From Ureibacillus aquaedulcis (GTDB lineage Bacteria; Bacillota; Bacilli; Bacillales_A; Planococcaceae), in contig NZ_JAUHTQ010000016.1 in assembly GCF_030418165.1 (NCBI RefSeq), forward strand, positions 1 through 64,000: a stretch of DNA of 64,000 nucleotides, in the 5' to 3' direction. How positions within the stretch are numbered: the stretch's first letter is position 1; the number at the start of each line of letters is the position of its first letter. Both the position numbers and the translations under genes were made by a program. A model generated the notes under the pieces. The model was not told the origin of the DNA and did not search any database. It saw only the letters and a program-made list of their open reading frames with translations. Shown in pieces: positions 18,282-28,093 of this stretch.

Positions 18282-18741
18282 CCCGCAAAAAGAATAGATA
18301 CATGAAATTCAATACATTTTTGAACATTCATTAATGAACTTCGGAAAGTTATTATTCAAAAAACGATACCGCTATGATTTTAAACCTATATTATAATTTG
18401 GGTGCAAAAAACTAATTATCACAACACTCTTAATACTATAGAATTATGAATTACAAAATATGACTAAACAATCAGGAATAAAATCAGGATTTTTTGATTA
18501 TTTTACAGCACGCCTATTAGAATGCGAACCCAATTAGCGGGATATATATAATGGGAATTACTAAATTCCATATTAATTAAGCAGACATGCTTCAAATAAA
18601 AAAGTTTAGGGGAGGAGATTACTTAGGTACATCTCAGTTAAGAGTAGAACAATCGCAGCAACAATTAATCTTATAAATGGTAATTTATATACTTCTACAT
18701 TTATACTTATTGATCAAAGGATTTACATAGCTTCTAATTAG
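18282..18741. other. Intergenic region between the two polysaccharide blocks
   Basis: This 460-bp AT-rich gap holds the bipartite promoter-like motif (18427-18468) for the pgi block and no convincing gene. No strong terminator for the upstream polymerase gene was found, so read-through is possible. A GGGGAGGAG ribosome-binding-like sequence on the plus strand (near 18609) is not followed by a start codon. Confidence 0.5.
18427..18468 (-). promoter_or_regulatory. Bipartite promoter-like motif, copy 1 (pgi block)
   Basis: On the minus strand TTTAGTCATAT is followed after 14 bases by TTCTATAGTATTAAGAG. The same two words with the same spacing occur at 27639-27680. TATAGT fits a -10 element. The upstream word contains TCATATT, which matches the -35 consensus of sigma-E, although the -10 does not match well. 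It is 146 bases from the pgi start. Confidence 0.6.
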
Positions 18742-20082
18742 TTACATTTTTGGATTCCCTGAAAGAGTAGAATTATAATTAATCTGATTCCCACTCCTCA
18801 ATGTAATTTTATTTACAGCCTTAATACATACAAAAAGTAATAAACCTAAAAGTTCTGGTCTAAAGAGATTTAGTGGGGTATAAAGGTACCATCTTGGAAC
18901 CGAAAAAATAAAAATAACTATTGCTAACTTCATATACTCGCTTTTGACATTTCTAATAATATTTAACAGATACACTATAAGAACCGCTGAAATTATTACC
19001 CCAAACCACCCAAACCAAAAATAAAAATGAGAGAAAATTAATCCTCCACCATAATTAAAAAAATAATTGTTTACAACAAATGTGGTGATATCTGCTATCT
19101 CAATTTCCGATCCAATAAAAATCGTAGCAATAAAGCCAAAAAAAGATTCTAGCCTCTCGGTTATCGATAGCAAACTAACCGATGCAATATGGGTTGCTGT
19201 AGCATAGTAGGCATAGATGGGTGTATCAAAAACGAAAAAGTTATCTTTCATGCCAACTAACACATTCAATAGATTGATGTCTTCAAATGAATAACTACTT
19301 CGATATAATCCAACTATGCTATTCACCACGATCCCCAGGAAGCCGCCTATTAAAATGAATTTAACTGACAATTTTCTTAAAAAAACCGTTATTAACAATA
19401 AAAGAATAATTTGAAGAGATGTAATTCTTCCTCCATAATAAAAATCTTGTAATACAAAGACGACGGCTATTACTAGTAGTGAAGAAATTCTCTGTTTTGT
19501 TTTACCAGAAACATAGTAGGCCATTAAGAATATTAATAAGGAATATTCATAAAGCGGCGTTATACTAACTGAATATGAATTTATTTCTCCTCTATTAATA
19601 CCAAAAACCAGGATAAACAATAACAAAATACATAAACCGATAAATACAAGCAGATTATCCTTAGGTTTAATTTCTATGCTTTCTATTAAAATTTTGGAAG
19701 GTTTTAGAAATAATGCGACAATTGATACAAAAAGCAACATTAACTTAATTCCTATTCCATATATTTCTGTATCTTTCACCTCATAAAGAGGAATACCCAA
19801 CTCCCCACCAACAAAATATTCTCCTACAATAATGCTGTAATTTGAATAGAGTATAAAAAATGAGATCAAAAAAATAGGAATGGATCTTCTGCTTTTGAAA
19901 AGCAAAACACCAGAAAAAAATAAAGCCAAACAAGCAAAAAATAGATTAACTCCTTTTGAACTTTCAAATATTAGGAAAAATAATAACAGCACCATAACAA
20001 AGCAGAGTTTAAAACTGATAAAAATAATGTCCTTCAAATACACCCAACCTTTTCCATGTATGTTGTAGAGATGTATTGACAC
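18742..20082 (-). CDS. Wzy-like O-antigen/oligosaccharide repeat polymerase
   Basis: A multi-spanning protein (up to 446 residues, about 11-12 predicted helices) with a large hydrophilic loop around residues 250-330, the usual layout of Wzy polymerases, which join repeat units outside the membrane. No catalytic motif is diagnostic; identification rests on topology and on being the only polymerase candidate in this locus. The start is uncertain: a GTG opens the frame, but a TTG at codon 16 (protein beginning KDIIFISFKLCF) has GGAAAAGG upstream and begins directly with the first helix. It is last in the block that begins with the chain-length genes. Confidence 0.75.
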   Translation of the reverse strand: MSIHLYNIHGKGWVYLKDIIFISFKLCFVMVLLLFFLIFESSKGVNLFFACLALFFSGVLLFKSRRSIPIFLISFFILYSNYSIIVGEYFVGGELGIPLYEVKDTEIYGIGIKLMLLFVSIVALFLKPSKILIESIEIKPKDNLLVFIGLCILLLFILVFGINRGEINSYSVSITPLYEYSLLIFLMAYYVSGKTKQRISSLLVIAVVFVLQDFYYGGRITSLQIILLLLITVFLRKLSVKFILIGGFLGIVVNSIVGLYRSSYSFEDINLLNVLVGMKDNFFVFDTPIYAYYATATHIASVSLLSITERLESFFGFIATIFIGSEIEIADITTFVVNNYFFNYGGGLIFSHFYFWFGWFGVIISAVLIVYLLNIIRNVKSEYMKLAIVIFIFSVPRWYLYTPLNLFRPELLGLLLFVCIKAVNKITLRSGNQINYNSTLSGNPKM

Positions 20083-20127
20083 AGCTTGATAAAGTTATTA
20101 ATAGACTTATTCGAACCTGAGCAAGTT

Positions 20128-21243
20128 CTAATTTAAATCAAATATTTCTTTTATATTATTTAAATAGTTACTTTCTGTATAATAATTCAAACACTCTTCT
20201 CGGTTATTAAGCATTATTTGATAATACAGAGTAGGTGTAATATTTTTCATTTCTTCATAAACTGAAACTACTTCACAAGATTTTTCAAAAATAAGTCCAT
20301 TCTTACCATTAACAACAATATCAGGAATACCTGCATGTTTCGTTGTAATTATGAACAAACCATTCCCCATCGCTTCAATGATTGAAATTGGTTGCCCTTC
20401 AATTTGGTAGGTAGTAAGTAAGATAAAAATACTACACTTTTTGAGCAATTCTCTTTTTTTATTACCAGTAACAACACCATGGTAGGTTATATATTCTTCT
20501 AAATTTTTTTCTTTAATATAATTTAAAAAAATTTTTTCATCCTTGCTATCAAAAAATTTACCAGCGAAGTCAAAGTGGAATTTTTTCAATTTCCCTTTTT
20601 CACACAATTTTTTTTCTATATTTGCCATTTCTAAGACCTTTCGGTAACCTTTGCTTTCAATAAAATTACTTAAATATAAAACCCGGTAAACTTTTTGAGA
20701 TTTCAAGACTTCTTTTTTTACTTTAAATTCTTCATCAGAGATCAAAAATTCGTCATCAACACAATTGGATACAATGTGTATTCTATTATTCTCTACAATA
20801 TTTTGAAAATTGCTTTTTAAAGATTCACTCAATACTATGACAGCATCAACTTTTTTTAAGTACTTATAATTAAATTTCTTTTGAAATTTATTCATACTTT
20901 CCACTAGCTGACCAAAATACCCACCATGCAAATGAACTATAGATTTTTTCTTTCGTCTAATAATAAAATGCAATATTACTAGATCTCTAATATTCCCCCC
21001 TTTAGATTGACTAATTGTAAAATAACAAGTATCCGCCTTGCTTTTCCAGATTTTAAATAAATTGAAAAAAAATAATTTATTATTCGTGATATCAATTTTT
21101 TCAAAATTATACTCTTTTTTTAAATAGGAATGATAGATAGTGTCAACTGCCTTTGATAATCCATGAATCGGTGGGGGAAATTGTGCAATCATACTAATAT
21201 TTTTCTTATCATTATTAGTATGAATATACTCAGTACTGTTCAT
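20128..21243 (-). CDS. Family 4 glycosyltransferase
   Basis: A 371-residue GT-B enzyme. The N-terminal ISMIAQFPPPIHGLSKAVD is a glycine- and proline-containing acceptor-side loop found in many capsule GT4 proteins; VHLHGGYFG lies near 112; the donor-side EX7E region is IEGQPISIIEAMGNGLFII near 285. It adds a sugar from a nucleotide donor, probably GDP-fucose, GDP-mannose or a UDP-sugar. AAAGGAAA precedes the ATG, which overlaps the end of the next upstream gene by 14 bases, so the two are co-translated. Confidence 0.88.
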   Translation of the reverse strand: MNSTEYIHTNNDKKNISMIAQFPPPIHGLSKAVDTIYHSYLKKEYNFEKIDITNNKLFFFNLFKIWKSKADTCYFTISQSKGGNIRDLVILHFIIRRKKKSIVHLHGGYFGQLVESMNKFQKKFNYKYLKKVDAVIVLSESLKSNFQNIVENNRIHIVSNCVDDEFLISDEEFKVKKEVLKSQKVYRVLYLSNFIESKGYRKVLEMANIEKKLCEKGKLKKFHFDFAGKFFDSKDEKIFLNYIKEKNLEEYITYHGVVTGNKKRELLKKCSIFILLTTYQIEGQPISIIEAMGNGLFIITTKHAGIPDIVVNGKNGLIFEKSCEVVSVYEEMKNITPTLYYQIMLNNREECLNYYTESNYLNNIKEIFDLN

Positions 21244-22537
21244 CTATTGATTTCCTTTCAACGGAAATTTCTTCTTGTAAATTTAGAATTTCTTCAATAT
21301 ATTTTTTGATAGAAATCTCTTTGGTGAAATGATTAACTAAATAATCACGACCATTAGTACACATTTCTTCATGAATGACTGTGCCTCTTTCATCTACAAA
21401 CCGCTGAATTAAACATTCGACAGCTTTATAATTTCCTGGCTCCGTCACGTAACCGCTCTTAGATTCTTCAATGATTAACCTAGCTTCAGACCCATGTTCA
21501 AGGACACCTAATACTGGCTTTCCTGCTGCCATTACACCATATAATTTACTTGGAACTGATACGCCGCGTATTCCTTTGGCATTTACAACCCAATGAACGT
21601 CCCCCGCATTTAGGCTATAAATTAAATCCGCTTTTTCTTGGTAAGGAATAAATACAACGTTATTTATTCTCGCTGTATCTTTTATCAGTTGAAGCTTGTT
21701 CAGAACCGTTCCTTCTCCAACAAATGCAAACACAACCTCTTTCTCATCTTTAAACTTCGCGATCACTTTGATTAGATTTTCAAGATCATAGTACAGGCCG
21801 ATATTTCCTGAATACATAATGACGAATTTATTTTCTAACCCATATTTCCTTTTAAATGCAAGGACTCCAGGGTTGTCCTTCTCCAGTGGATAGATTTCTT
21901 TCTCATTTATCCAGTTATTTATATAACAAGATTTGGGTAGTTTTTTACTTACAATCCCCCTAGATGACTTGAAACGGTTGTTTAGGGTTTCTTCCATATC
22001 TCGTCCAACAACAATCACCCTATGTGCTTGCTTGCAGCTAAATTTGTCAAGGTACATCATTGTCTTTAAAACTATTTTATTCTCGCTGTAATTCACAGCC
22101 ATTGTTTGTTCTGGATTAAAATCTTGAATATTATAGATATACTTAGCTTTCTTGATCCACTTCCCGATCACTCCAAGTAATCCACCTAATATGGGGGGCT
22201 GTGAAATAGAATATACGTAATCCTGCTTACCAACTTTGAAGGTAGCCATCAATGCACGGATAAAATACCAAATAATATTATTCACTCGACTAATTTTATT
22301 TGTTTTACTAAATTCAGGCACTTGTACTCTTACAATTTTCACACCATTTATTTCTTCAAAATAGTATTTCTTTTTGTTGTACTCTTTTGGGATAACGCCT
22401 GTATAGGAAGAGACAACACAGATAACCGTAATTTCGAATTGTTCAAGCATCCCTTCAGCGAGTTCTTTCAGAATTTGTCCAGTTGATGCTACATCCGGAT
22501 GGTAATAGTGTGCATACATTAATAATCTCTTTTTCAT
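21230..22537 (-). CDS. Family 4 glycosyltransferase, WbuB-like
   Basis: About 435 residues. The opening KKRLLMYAHYYHPDVASTGQ and the YSISQPPILGGLLG segment near 110 are typical of WbuB/colanic-acid-type GT4 enzymes; the donor site is GVSVPSKLYGVMAAGKPVLG near 325. Start at 22537, eight bases after GGAG, rather than the upstream ATG at 22561. It follows gmd by fewer than 30 bases, so a GDP-sugar such as GDP-fucose is a reasonable but unproven donor. Confidence 0.88.
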   Translation of the reverse strand: MKKRLLMYAHYYHPDVASTGQILKELAEGMLEQFEITVICVVSSYTGVIPKEYNKKKYYFEEINGVKIVRVQVPEFSKTNKISRVNNIIWYFIRALMATFKVGKQDYVYSISQPPILGGLLGVIGKWIKKAKYIYNIQDFNPEQTMAVNYSENKIVLKTMMYLDKFSCKQAHRVIVVGRDMEETLNNRFKSSRGIVSKKLPKSCYINNWINEKEIYPLEKDNPGVLAFKRKYGLENKFVIMYSGNIGLYYDLENLIKVIAKFKDEKEVVFAFVGEGTVLNKLQLIKDTARINNVVFIPYQEKADLIYSLNAGDVHWVVNAKGIRGVSVPSKLYGVMAAGKPVLGVLEHGSEARLIIEESKSGYVTEPGNYKAVECLIQRFVDERGTVIHEEMCTNGRDYLVNHFTKEISIKKYIEEILNLQEEISVERKSIDEQY

Positions 22538-22564
22538 AGACAAACTCCATTCTTCATACATATC

Positions 22565-23644
22565 CTAATCAAACATAACCAGTTTCCGTTCTTCAGATGA
22601 AACCTTTTCGAAATCTTTGGCAACCATTATTTTTACTAACTCTTCAAACGAGGTTTTCGTTGGATTCCATTTCAATAGAGTTCTTGCTTTCGTGGGATCC
22701 CCTAGTAATTGCTCCACTTCAGCAGGCCGGAAGTATTTAGGGTCTACTTCAACAATTATTTCGCCTGTTGATTTGTTGATTCCGATTTCATTGTCCCCTT
22801 CACCTGCCCACTCCATTTCGATATTTACATATTTGAATGCAAGCTCCACAAATTCCCGTACTGTATGCATTTTACCAGTTGCGATAACGAAGTCCTCCGG
22901 TACATCATGCTGAAGGATTAGCCACATACATTCCACGTAATCTTTTGCATAGCCCCAGTCTCGTAAGGAATTTAAGTTTCCTAGTCTTAACACTTTTTGT
23001 TTCCCCTGCGCTATACGGGCTGCAGCAAGAGTAATTTTTCTTGTTACAAAAGTTTCTCCACGCCGCTCCGATTCATGGTTAAATAGAATTCCATTCACCG
23101 CGAACATATTGTAGGATTCTCGGTAGTTCTTAGTAATCCAGTACCCATAGATCTTCGCTACGCCATATGGAGAACGTGGATAAAATGGCGTTGTTTCCTT
23201 TTGTGGAACTTCTTGCACTTTTCCGTACAATTCGGATGTTGAAGCCTGGTAGATTTTCGTTCTATCCGATAAACCTAGTATCCGTACAGCTTCCAGGATA
23301 TTTAATGTTCCTTTTGCATCTACATCCAATGTATAAGCTGGCATATCAAAAGACACTCTTACATGGGATTGTGCAGCTAGGTTATAAATTTCATCTGGCT
23401 GGATTTCCCCAATAAGACGCGTTACATTCAATGCGTCTGTCACATCTCCATAATGAAGAATAAAATTCTGATGATTATATAATGCTTCTGCCTCATCATC
23501 TGATAGAAGGTCCTCTAATCTTTCTTGGTTATAAGAAGAACTGCGCCGGATGATTCCGTGTACTTCGTAACCCTTATCTAATAGAAATTCAGCTAAAAAG
23601 GAGCCATCTTGTCCAGTTACACCTGCGATCAATGCTTTTTTCAC
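22565..23644 (-). CDS. gmd: GDP-mannose 4,6-dehydratase
   Basis: A 359-residue extended SDR that turns GDP-mannose into GDP-4-keto-6-deoxymannose. NAD(P) motif [10 protein letters not shown] at residue 8; catalytic Tyr and Lys in [12 protein letters not shown] near 154; [17 protein letters not shown] near 187 and the [14 protein letters not shown] signature near 230 are diagnostic of Gmd. The start is GTG with GAGGAG eight bases upstream. It lies immediately downstream of fcl, its partner for GDP-L-fucose, with a gap of about 16 bases. Confidence 0.96.
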   Translation of the reverse strand: MKKALIAGVTGQDGSFLAEFLLDKGYEVHGIIRRSSSYNQERLEDLLSDDEAEALYNHQNFILHYGDVTDALNVTRLIGEIQPDEIYNLAAQSHVRVSFDMPAYTLDVDAKGTLNILEAVRILGLSDRTKIYQASTSELYGKVQEVPQKETTPFYPRSPYGVAKIYGYWITKNYRESYNMFAVNGILFNHESERRGETFVTRKITLAAARIAQGKQKVLRLGNLNSLRDWGYAKDYVECMWLILQHDVPEDFVIATGKMHTVREFVELAFKYVNIEMEWAGEGDNEIGINKSTGEIIVEVDPKYFRPAEVEQLLGDPTKARTLLKWNPTKTSFEELVKIMVAKDFEKVSSEERKLVMFD

Positions 23645-23660
23645 TATTTCAACTCCTCTA

Positions 23661-24614
23661 TCATTTTGCTATATGAACAGCTTCTTCTACATTATCTAAA
23701 AACCATTTGTAGACTTTGGATAATCCATCATCGAGGGAAAATGCAGCCTGCCAACCAAGTCCAGCTAATTTCGTTACATCGACCAATTTTCTTGGCGTAC
23801 CATCAGGTTTTTCAGAGTTAAAGACAATATCGCCTTGGAAACCTACTACGTCTTTGATTTTCTCCGCTAATTCCTTGATGGAGATATCTTTTCCAACCCC
23901 AATATTGATGAACTGAGTCCCGTTATAAGTATTCATTAGATACACAACGGCATCCGCTAAATCATCTGAATATAAGAATTCCCTTTTTGGAGAGCCTGTC
24001 CCCCATACTTCTACGGATGGTTGGTTTTTAAGTTTTGCTTCATGGAATTTACGCATGAGTGCCGGGAGCACATGCGAAGTTTCAAGGTCGAAATTATCAT
24101 AGAATCCATATAAATTAGTAGGCATAACCGATATATAATTTGTACCGTACTGGCGATTATAGGATTCACACATTTTAATTCCCGCGATTTTGGCAATGGC
24201 ATAGGGTTCATTTGTCGGTTCCAAAAGGCCCGTCAACAAAACATCCTCACTCATTGGCTGGGGAGCAAACTTGGGATAAATGCATGTACTCCCAAGGAAA
24301 AGAAGCTTCTTTACTCCATTGCGATAACTTGCATCGATTACATTGGTTTGGATTTGTAAATTATCTCTTATAAAATCGGCAGGATAATCGTTATTCGCAA
24401 CAATGCCTCCTACTCTTGCAGCAGCAAGGAATACATATTCCGGTTTTTTTTGTTCAAAAAATTGATCCACTTGATTTTTATCCCTTAAATCTAGTTCCTG
24501 ACTCGTTTTGCAGAGCAAATTTTTATACCCTTGCTCTTTGAGTTTCCGCACAATCGCTGATCCTACCAGGCCTCTATGTCCTGCTACATAAATTTTTGAA
24601 GTCAGTTCCATCAT
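23661..24614 (-). CDS. fcl: GDP-L-fucose synthase
   Basis: A 317-residue SDR that epimerises and reduces GDP-4-keto-6-deoxymannose to GDP-L-fucose. Recognised by [17 protein letters not shown] at the N-terminus, [16 protein letters not shown] near 104 and [18 protein letters not shown] near 132 (catalytic Tyr and Lys). The start is at one of two adjacent ATG codons after AAGGGATG; the in-frame ATG at 24635 would overlap the upstream sugar transferase gene. Together with gmd it makes fucose a likely component of the polymer. Confidence 0.95.
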   Translation of the reverse strand: MMELTSKIYVAGHRGLVGSAIVRKLKEQGYKNLLCKTSQELDLRDKNQVDQFFEQKKPEYVFLAAARVGGIVANNDYPADFIRDNLQIQTNVIDASYRNGVKKLLFLGSTCIYPKFAPQPMSEDVLLTGLLEPTNEPYAIAKIAGIKMCESYNRQYGTNYISVMPTNLYGFYDNFDLETSHVLPALMRKFHEAKLKNQPSVEVWGTGSPKREFLYSDDLADAVVYLMNTYNGTQFINIGVGKDISIKELAEKIKDVVGFQGDIVFNSEKPDGTPRKLVDVTKLAGLGWQAAFSLDDGLSKVYKWFLDNVEEAVHIAK

Positions 24615-24624
24615 GACACATCCC

Positions 24625-25329
24625 TTAATAAGCATCCTTTGATCCTAATAACACAAATACCGTTTTCAAAATAAGCTTGATGTCTAGCATAATATTTCTT
24701 TCTTGAATGTATTTCAAATCCAAACGAACCCACTCTTCAAAGCCAATATTGCTTCTACCACTTACCTGCCAATAACACGTTAAACCTGGTGTTACGGACA
24801 GTCTTTGTCTTTCATAGCTTGTATATTGCGCGACCTCACTAGGAAGTGGTGGTCTTGGCCCTACTAAGGTCATGTCGCCTTTTAATACATTCACTAATTG
24901 GGGTAGTTCATCTATGCTAGTTTTTCTTATAAATCGACCCAATTTTGTTACTCTTGGATCCTGTTTCATCTTGAAAACCGGCCCGTCTTTCATATCGTTT
25001 TGTTCCAGTAAGTGATCTTTTAACTCTTCGGCATTTGATACCATTGACCGAAACTTGTACATATAAAATTCTTTTCCGTCCTTACCTACACGCACTTGCT
25101 TAAATAGAACCTTACCGCGGGCATCCTCAATCTTCATAATGATTGCTAGTAGAAAAAATCCCGGAGTTAAAATGAAGAGCCCACTTATTGAACATAGGAT
25201 ATCTAGCAGTCTTTTATTGAGCAGATAGAATTTACTATCATTTAATGTGATAGGTATAACCTGTTCTTTTGCCTTTTCGATGGGTACCATCCTATCATTT
25301 AAAATAGAGATAAAAAATTCGTCAATCAA
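24625..25329 (-). CDS. Initiating undecaprenyl-phosphate sugar transferase
   Basis: A 234-residue member of the bacterial sugar transferase (PF02397) family that starts the repeat by moving a sugar-1-phosphate to undecaprenyl phosphate. It has a single hydrophobic helix near 38-65 and then the catalytic block: [33 protein letters not shown] and [15 protein letters not shown]. It lacks the four extra helices of WbaP/WcaJ and so is the short type, like EpsL or TuaA. The start is uncertain; a TTG opens the frame without a clear ribosome site and an ATG at codon 14 is an alternative. It follows the kinase gene closely. Confidence 0.92.
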   Translation of the reverse strand: MIDEFFISILNDRMVPIEKAKEQVIPITLNDSKFYLLNKRLLDILCSISGLFILTPGFFLLAIIMKIEDARGKVLFKQVRVGKDGKEFYMYKFRSMVSNAEELKDHLLEQNDMKDGPVFKMKQDPRVTKLGRFIRKTSIDELPQLVNVLKGDMTLVGPRPPLPSEVAQYTSYERQRLSVTPGLTCYWQVSGRSNIGFEEWVRLDLKYIQERNIMLDIKLILKTVFVLLGSKDAY

Positions 25330-25333
25330 ACAA

Positions 25334-26035
25334 CTATTCTATATAACCATGAAGCGAGTAATAATCATCATTCTTCTTAAGAATATAGTTGTTTAAGATA
25401 ACGCCGATAATATTGGATTTGGAATGCTGTAAAATACTTTTAGATTTACTGGCCAATTCTTTTGGTGTCTGTCTTGAATTAATAACCAGTATTGTTGCGT
25501 CACATTTGTTCGCTAAGATTTGCGAATCTGTAACTGAAAGAATAGGTGGTGTATCGAAGAATATAAAATCAAATTGTGCTTTTAATTCGAATAGGAGCTG
25601 ATTCATACGTTTAGAATTAAGTAGTTCTGCAGGGTTAGGAGGGATTGAACCACTAGGCAGTACATATAGCCCTTCAATATAAGTATCCTGAATGGCATCC
25701 CTAAGTTCGTATTGTCCAGATAGCACTTCCGATAAACCATAGCTATTCATCAGATTGAAGGTATAATGAACAGTTGGTTTGCGCATATCTGCATCAACCA
25801 GCAGGATATTTTTTCCTTCCTGCGAAAATACGCCTGCCAGATTGGCAGATATCGTCGATTTCCCTTCCCCTGATTTGGGGGATGTCACAACGATTGTTTT
25901 TATATCCTTATCCGGCATAGAAAAGTTAATACTCGTACGAATTGCTCGATACTGTTCAGCATAAATCGATTTGGGGCTTTCCCTGACTATCAGCTTTCTC
26001 GCCATTGCTTGTTTGGTTTGTTTTCTTTTAAACAA
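25334..26035 (-). CDS. CpsD/CapB-type tyrosine kinase
   Basis: A bacterial tyrosine kinase of about 233 residues that controls polymer synthesis with its membrane partner encoded just upstream. Walker A is VTSPKSGEGKST near 52, Walker A' NILLVDADMRKP near 77 and Walker B FDFIFFDTPP near 157. The C-terminus carries a short tyrosine cluster, DDYYSLHGY, for autophosphorylation. AAAGGAG lies eight bases before a TTG at 26035, which is preferred to the GTG at 26044 that overlaps the site. The gene overlaps the end of the Wzz-like gene by eight bases. Confidence 0.93.
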   Translation of the reverse strand: MFKRKQTKQAMARKLIVRESPKSIYAEQYRAIRTSINFSMPDKDIKTIVVTSPKSGEGKSTISANLAGVFSQEGKNILLVDADMRKPTVHYTFNLMNSYGLSEVLSGQYELRDAIQDTYIEGLYVLPSGSIPPNPAELLNSKRMNQLLFELKAQFDFIFFDTPPILSVTDSQILANKCDATILVINSRQTPKELASKSKSILQHSKSNIIGVILNNYILKKNDDYYSLHGYIE

Positions 26036-26789
26036 GCTTCTCACTCCTTTTTTTACTACTTTTTCTTCTGCTAAGTTGCACTTCTACTTCTTTTGTTTCT
26101 TGTATGGATCCTTTTTTAGGAATCTGGATCACCATTCCAAGAATCGGTAGCCCCAATAGTTCTTCCACATCTCTTTCAGTTTTTATCGTTGTATCAAGAT
26201 ATTCAAGCAGGAAAGCTACTCCAACACCCAGCAGGATTCCAATCACTGCTGCAATGGCGATAAGCATCAATTCATTTGGCTTTACATGAGTCGAATCTTC
26301 CGAATACACTGCGGGAGATAAGACATTAACGTTATTGACATTCATCAATACAGGAATCTCTTCCTGGAATACTTCTACTACTGTATTGGCAATGTCCACC
26401 GCCTTAAATTGTTGCTCGTCCATTACGTTGATCGTTATAATTTGTGAATTATCTACATTAGAAACCGTGATTTTCTCTGATAATTGCGAGGTTGATATCT
26501 CCAGGTCAAGACGTTCTATCACCTGATTCAAAGTAACTGGACTCTTGATAATGACATTGTATGTATTTATTAATTGTAAATTGGTTTGAATATCCTGTGA
26601 TTGAATGGTTTCGGTGGCCGTCTTTTGTTGGTTTACTAATATTTGAGTTGAAGCTTGGTAAACCGGTGTTAATACAAAATAACTGATAATGGCTGCGATA
26701 ATAACTGCGAGTACCGGTAACGAAACGATAAGAAATATCCGCTTTTTAACAATTTTCACTATATCCTGTAACTTGATGGATTCTTCCAA
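26028..26789 (-). CDS. Wzz/CapA-like chain-length determinant and kinase modulator
   Basis: A 253-residue protein with two membrane helices (about 15-40 and 172-197) flanking an extracytoplasmic domain, the YveK/EpsA layout. The second helix is followed by FLLEYLDTTIKTERDVEELL and PILGMV, the conserved cytoplasmic end that activates the BY-kinase. It controls polymer length. The start is a TTG nine bases after AAAGGAGGG. It precedes the kinase in an overlapping pair and follows the membrane-anchored unknown that opens the block. Confidence 0.93.
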   Translation of the reverse strand: MEESIKLQDIVKIVKKRIFLIVSLPVLAVIIAAIISYFVLTPVYQASTQILVNQQKTATETIQSQDIQTNLQLINTYNVIIKSPVTLNQVIERLDLEISTSQLSEKITVSNVDNSQIITINVMDEQQFKAVDIANTVVEVFQEEIPVLMNVNNVNVLSPAVYSEDSTHVKPNELMLIAIAAVIGILLGVGVAFLLEYLDTTIKTERDVEELLGLPILGMVIQIPKKGSIQETKEVEVQLSRRKSSKKRSEKLV

Positions 26790-26825
26790 AAATAGTTTCC
26801 CTCCTTTGATGCCAACTTTTATAAA

Positions 26826-27437
26826 CTACTTATCAATTCTTTCATTTAGGTTTTTACGCTGACTTTTCTTGGAAGCTTCATAGTCTTCTCGAAAACTATC
26901 TACATAGGATGGATTAAAGCCGCTTGTCGCCAATTCTTGTTCAACAATACTCATTACACCTGCAAAAAAGACATCTGTATTCTCTTCTAGTCCGTCTAGC
27001 GCCTCCATATATTTTTGGTAGAAATAAGGATAGCTAATTTTCTCCCCCTTTTCTTTTTTGGTATAAAATTCATCTATTGCCTGCTCTGCTAAGCTATTTA
27101 CTTTAGAACTTGCCAGTGATTCTATTTCGTTTAATACTGGTCTATATTTATCGTTGATGTCTGCTACTGTTAGGTTTTCGCCAACTTTTATAGTCGACTC
27201 TCTAGTATCTGCAGAATCCGGCATTACTGCTTGTCCCATGGAGATTTCACCATCACTACCCAGTACCAGGTCTGTTCCGCTCGGCAAGGTAACCGAGAAG
27301 TTTTCATCTGTAATTTTATCTATTCCGGGATCGACCACATCGTATTCCTTAAACTTTAAAAGGTAGGTTACATACCCTGCTGCAATCAGCAAAATTAGGA
27401 GAAAGATTAGTAAAATACGGGTCCACTTTTTCTTCAT
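26826..27437 (-). CDS. Membrane-anchored protein of unknown function, first gene of the polysaccharide block
   Basis: A 203-residue protein with a basic N-terminus, one helix at about 8-27 and a soluble outer domain with few cysteines or aromatics; the C-terminal half (from about 85) is helical and charged, ending in a lysine-rich segment. I do not recognise the family. AAGGGGAT before the ATG supports translation. As first gene of the transcript, upstream of the chain-length pair, it may help polymer assembly or attachment at the outer membrane face, which is inference from position only. Confidence 0.75.
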   Translation of the reverse strand: MKKKWTRILLIFLLILLIAAGYVTYLLKFKEYDVVDPGIDKITDENFSVTLPSGTDLVLGSDGEISMGQAVMPDSADTRESTIKVGENLTVADINDKYRPVLNEIESLASSKVNSLAEQAIDEFYTKKEKGEKISYPYFYQKYMEALDGLEENTDVFFAGVMSIVEQELATSGFNPSYVDSFREDYEASKKSQRKNLNERIDK

Positions 27438-27638
27438 AAAATCCCCTTTATTTTATTGTTTTCATATTCAATGAATTGAATGCCCGTCCACCTCAATAGC
27501 TATGTCACCCACATTTTCCTATGTCACCAATCAAAAGTACTTATGGATTACTTTTCCACAATACTTTCAAACTACTAGATTTCAAAATGTACACGCATTT
27601 TGTTATAAGGCTATACTTTGAGCACTAGTTTTGAAATT

Positions 27639-27680
27639 CTCTTAATACTATAGAAAAACGCGTGAGGAAATATGACTAAA
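27639..27680 (-). promoter_or_regulatory. Bipartite promoter-like motif, copy 2 (Wzz/kinase block)
   Basis: Identical to copy 1 over the 17-bp word TTCTATAGTATTAAGAG and the 11-bp word TTTAGTCATAT, again 14 bases apart; the spacer itself is not conserved. It lies 202 bases upstream of the first gene. Confidence 0.6.
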
Positions 27681-27924
27681 TCTTAGTCAAAAACAAGCTA
27701 TTATTTTTCAGTGGATTACTAAGGTAAGAATAGTGAAACTGATACTTGTTTCCTTTGTTGAAGTGGTAGATGGGAACAATTAAAGGTAAAAAGGACTGCC
27801 CATTCGTCAGTGATTGAACACAAATATGTGGGCTACACGAACCAATTATTGCAAGTGTTGTTAAGCACAAATCTGCAGCGGGGTGGAGAAAATGCGGAAG
27901 ATGAAAGTAGTATAAAAATTAAAT

Positions 27925-27965
27925 ACCACTGGAATAGAGATTTGTCTTCTCCAGTGGTTTTTATT
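27925..27965 (+). terminator. Terminator with no obvious gene
   Basis: Stem ACCACTGGA / TCCAGTGGT with a 16-base loop followed by TTTTTATTT. It is oriented to end plus-strand transcription, yet no plus-strand gene lies upstream for many kilobases, so a short RNA or a relic is possible. Confidence 0.7.
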
Positions 27966-28093
27966 TCATTGCAAAAAATTATTCCCATTCTATTTCATTT
28001 AGCAATACTGTTTAATAGTTGAACATAATTCTTCTGCAATATTGGGGAGAATAAACAAAATAAAACCCCACCACTTGGTGAGGTCACTTAAAA

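Larger units (their letters stand above)
27438..28093. other. Leader and intergenic region upstream of polysaccharide block 1
   Basis: A 656-bp gap. On the minus strand it carries the bipartite promoter-like motif (27639-27680) and then a leader of about 200 bases containing a tandem GGTGACATAG word (27500-27509 and 27519-27528, period 19). On the plus strand there is a terminator (27925-27958) preceded by a seven-codon frame with a GGGGTGGAG site, but no gene is evident. Short frames on both strands lack protein-like composition. Confidence 0.5.

Noticed and set aside
27676-28022. Short frames on both strands upstream of the polysaccharide block
   Set aside because: No ribosome sites, and they run through the terminator at 27925-27965.
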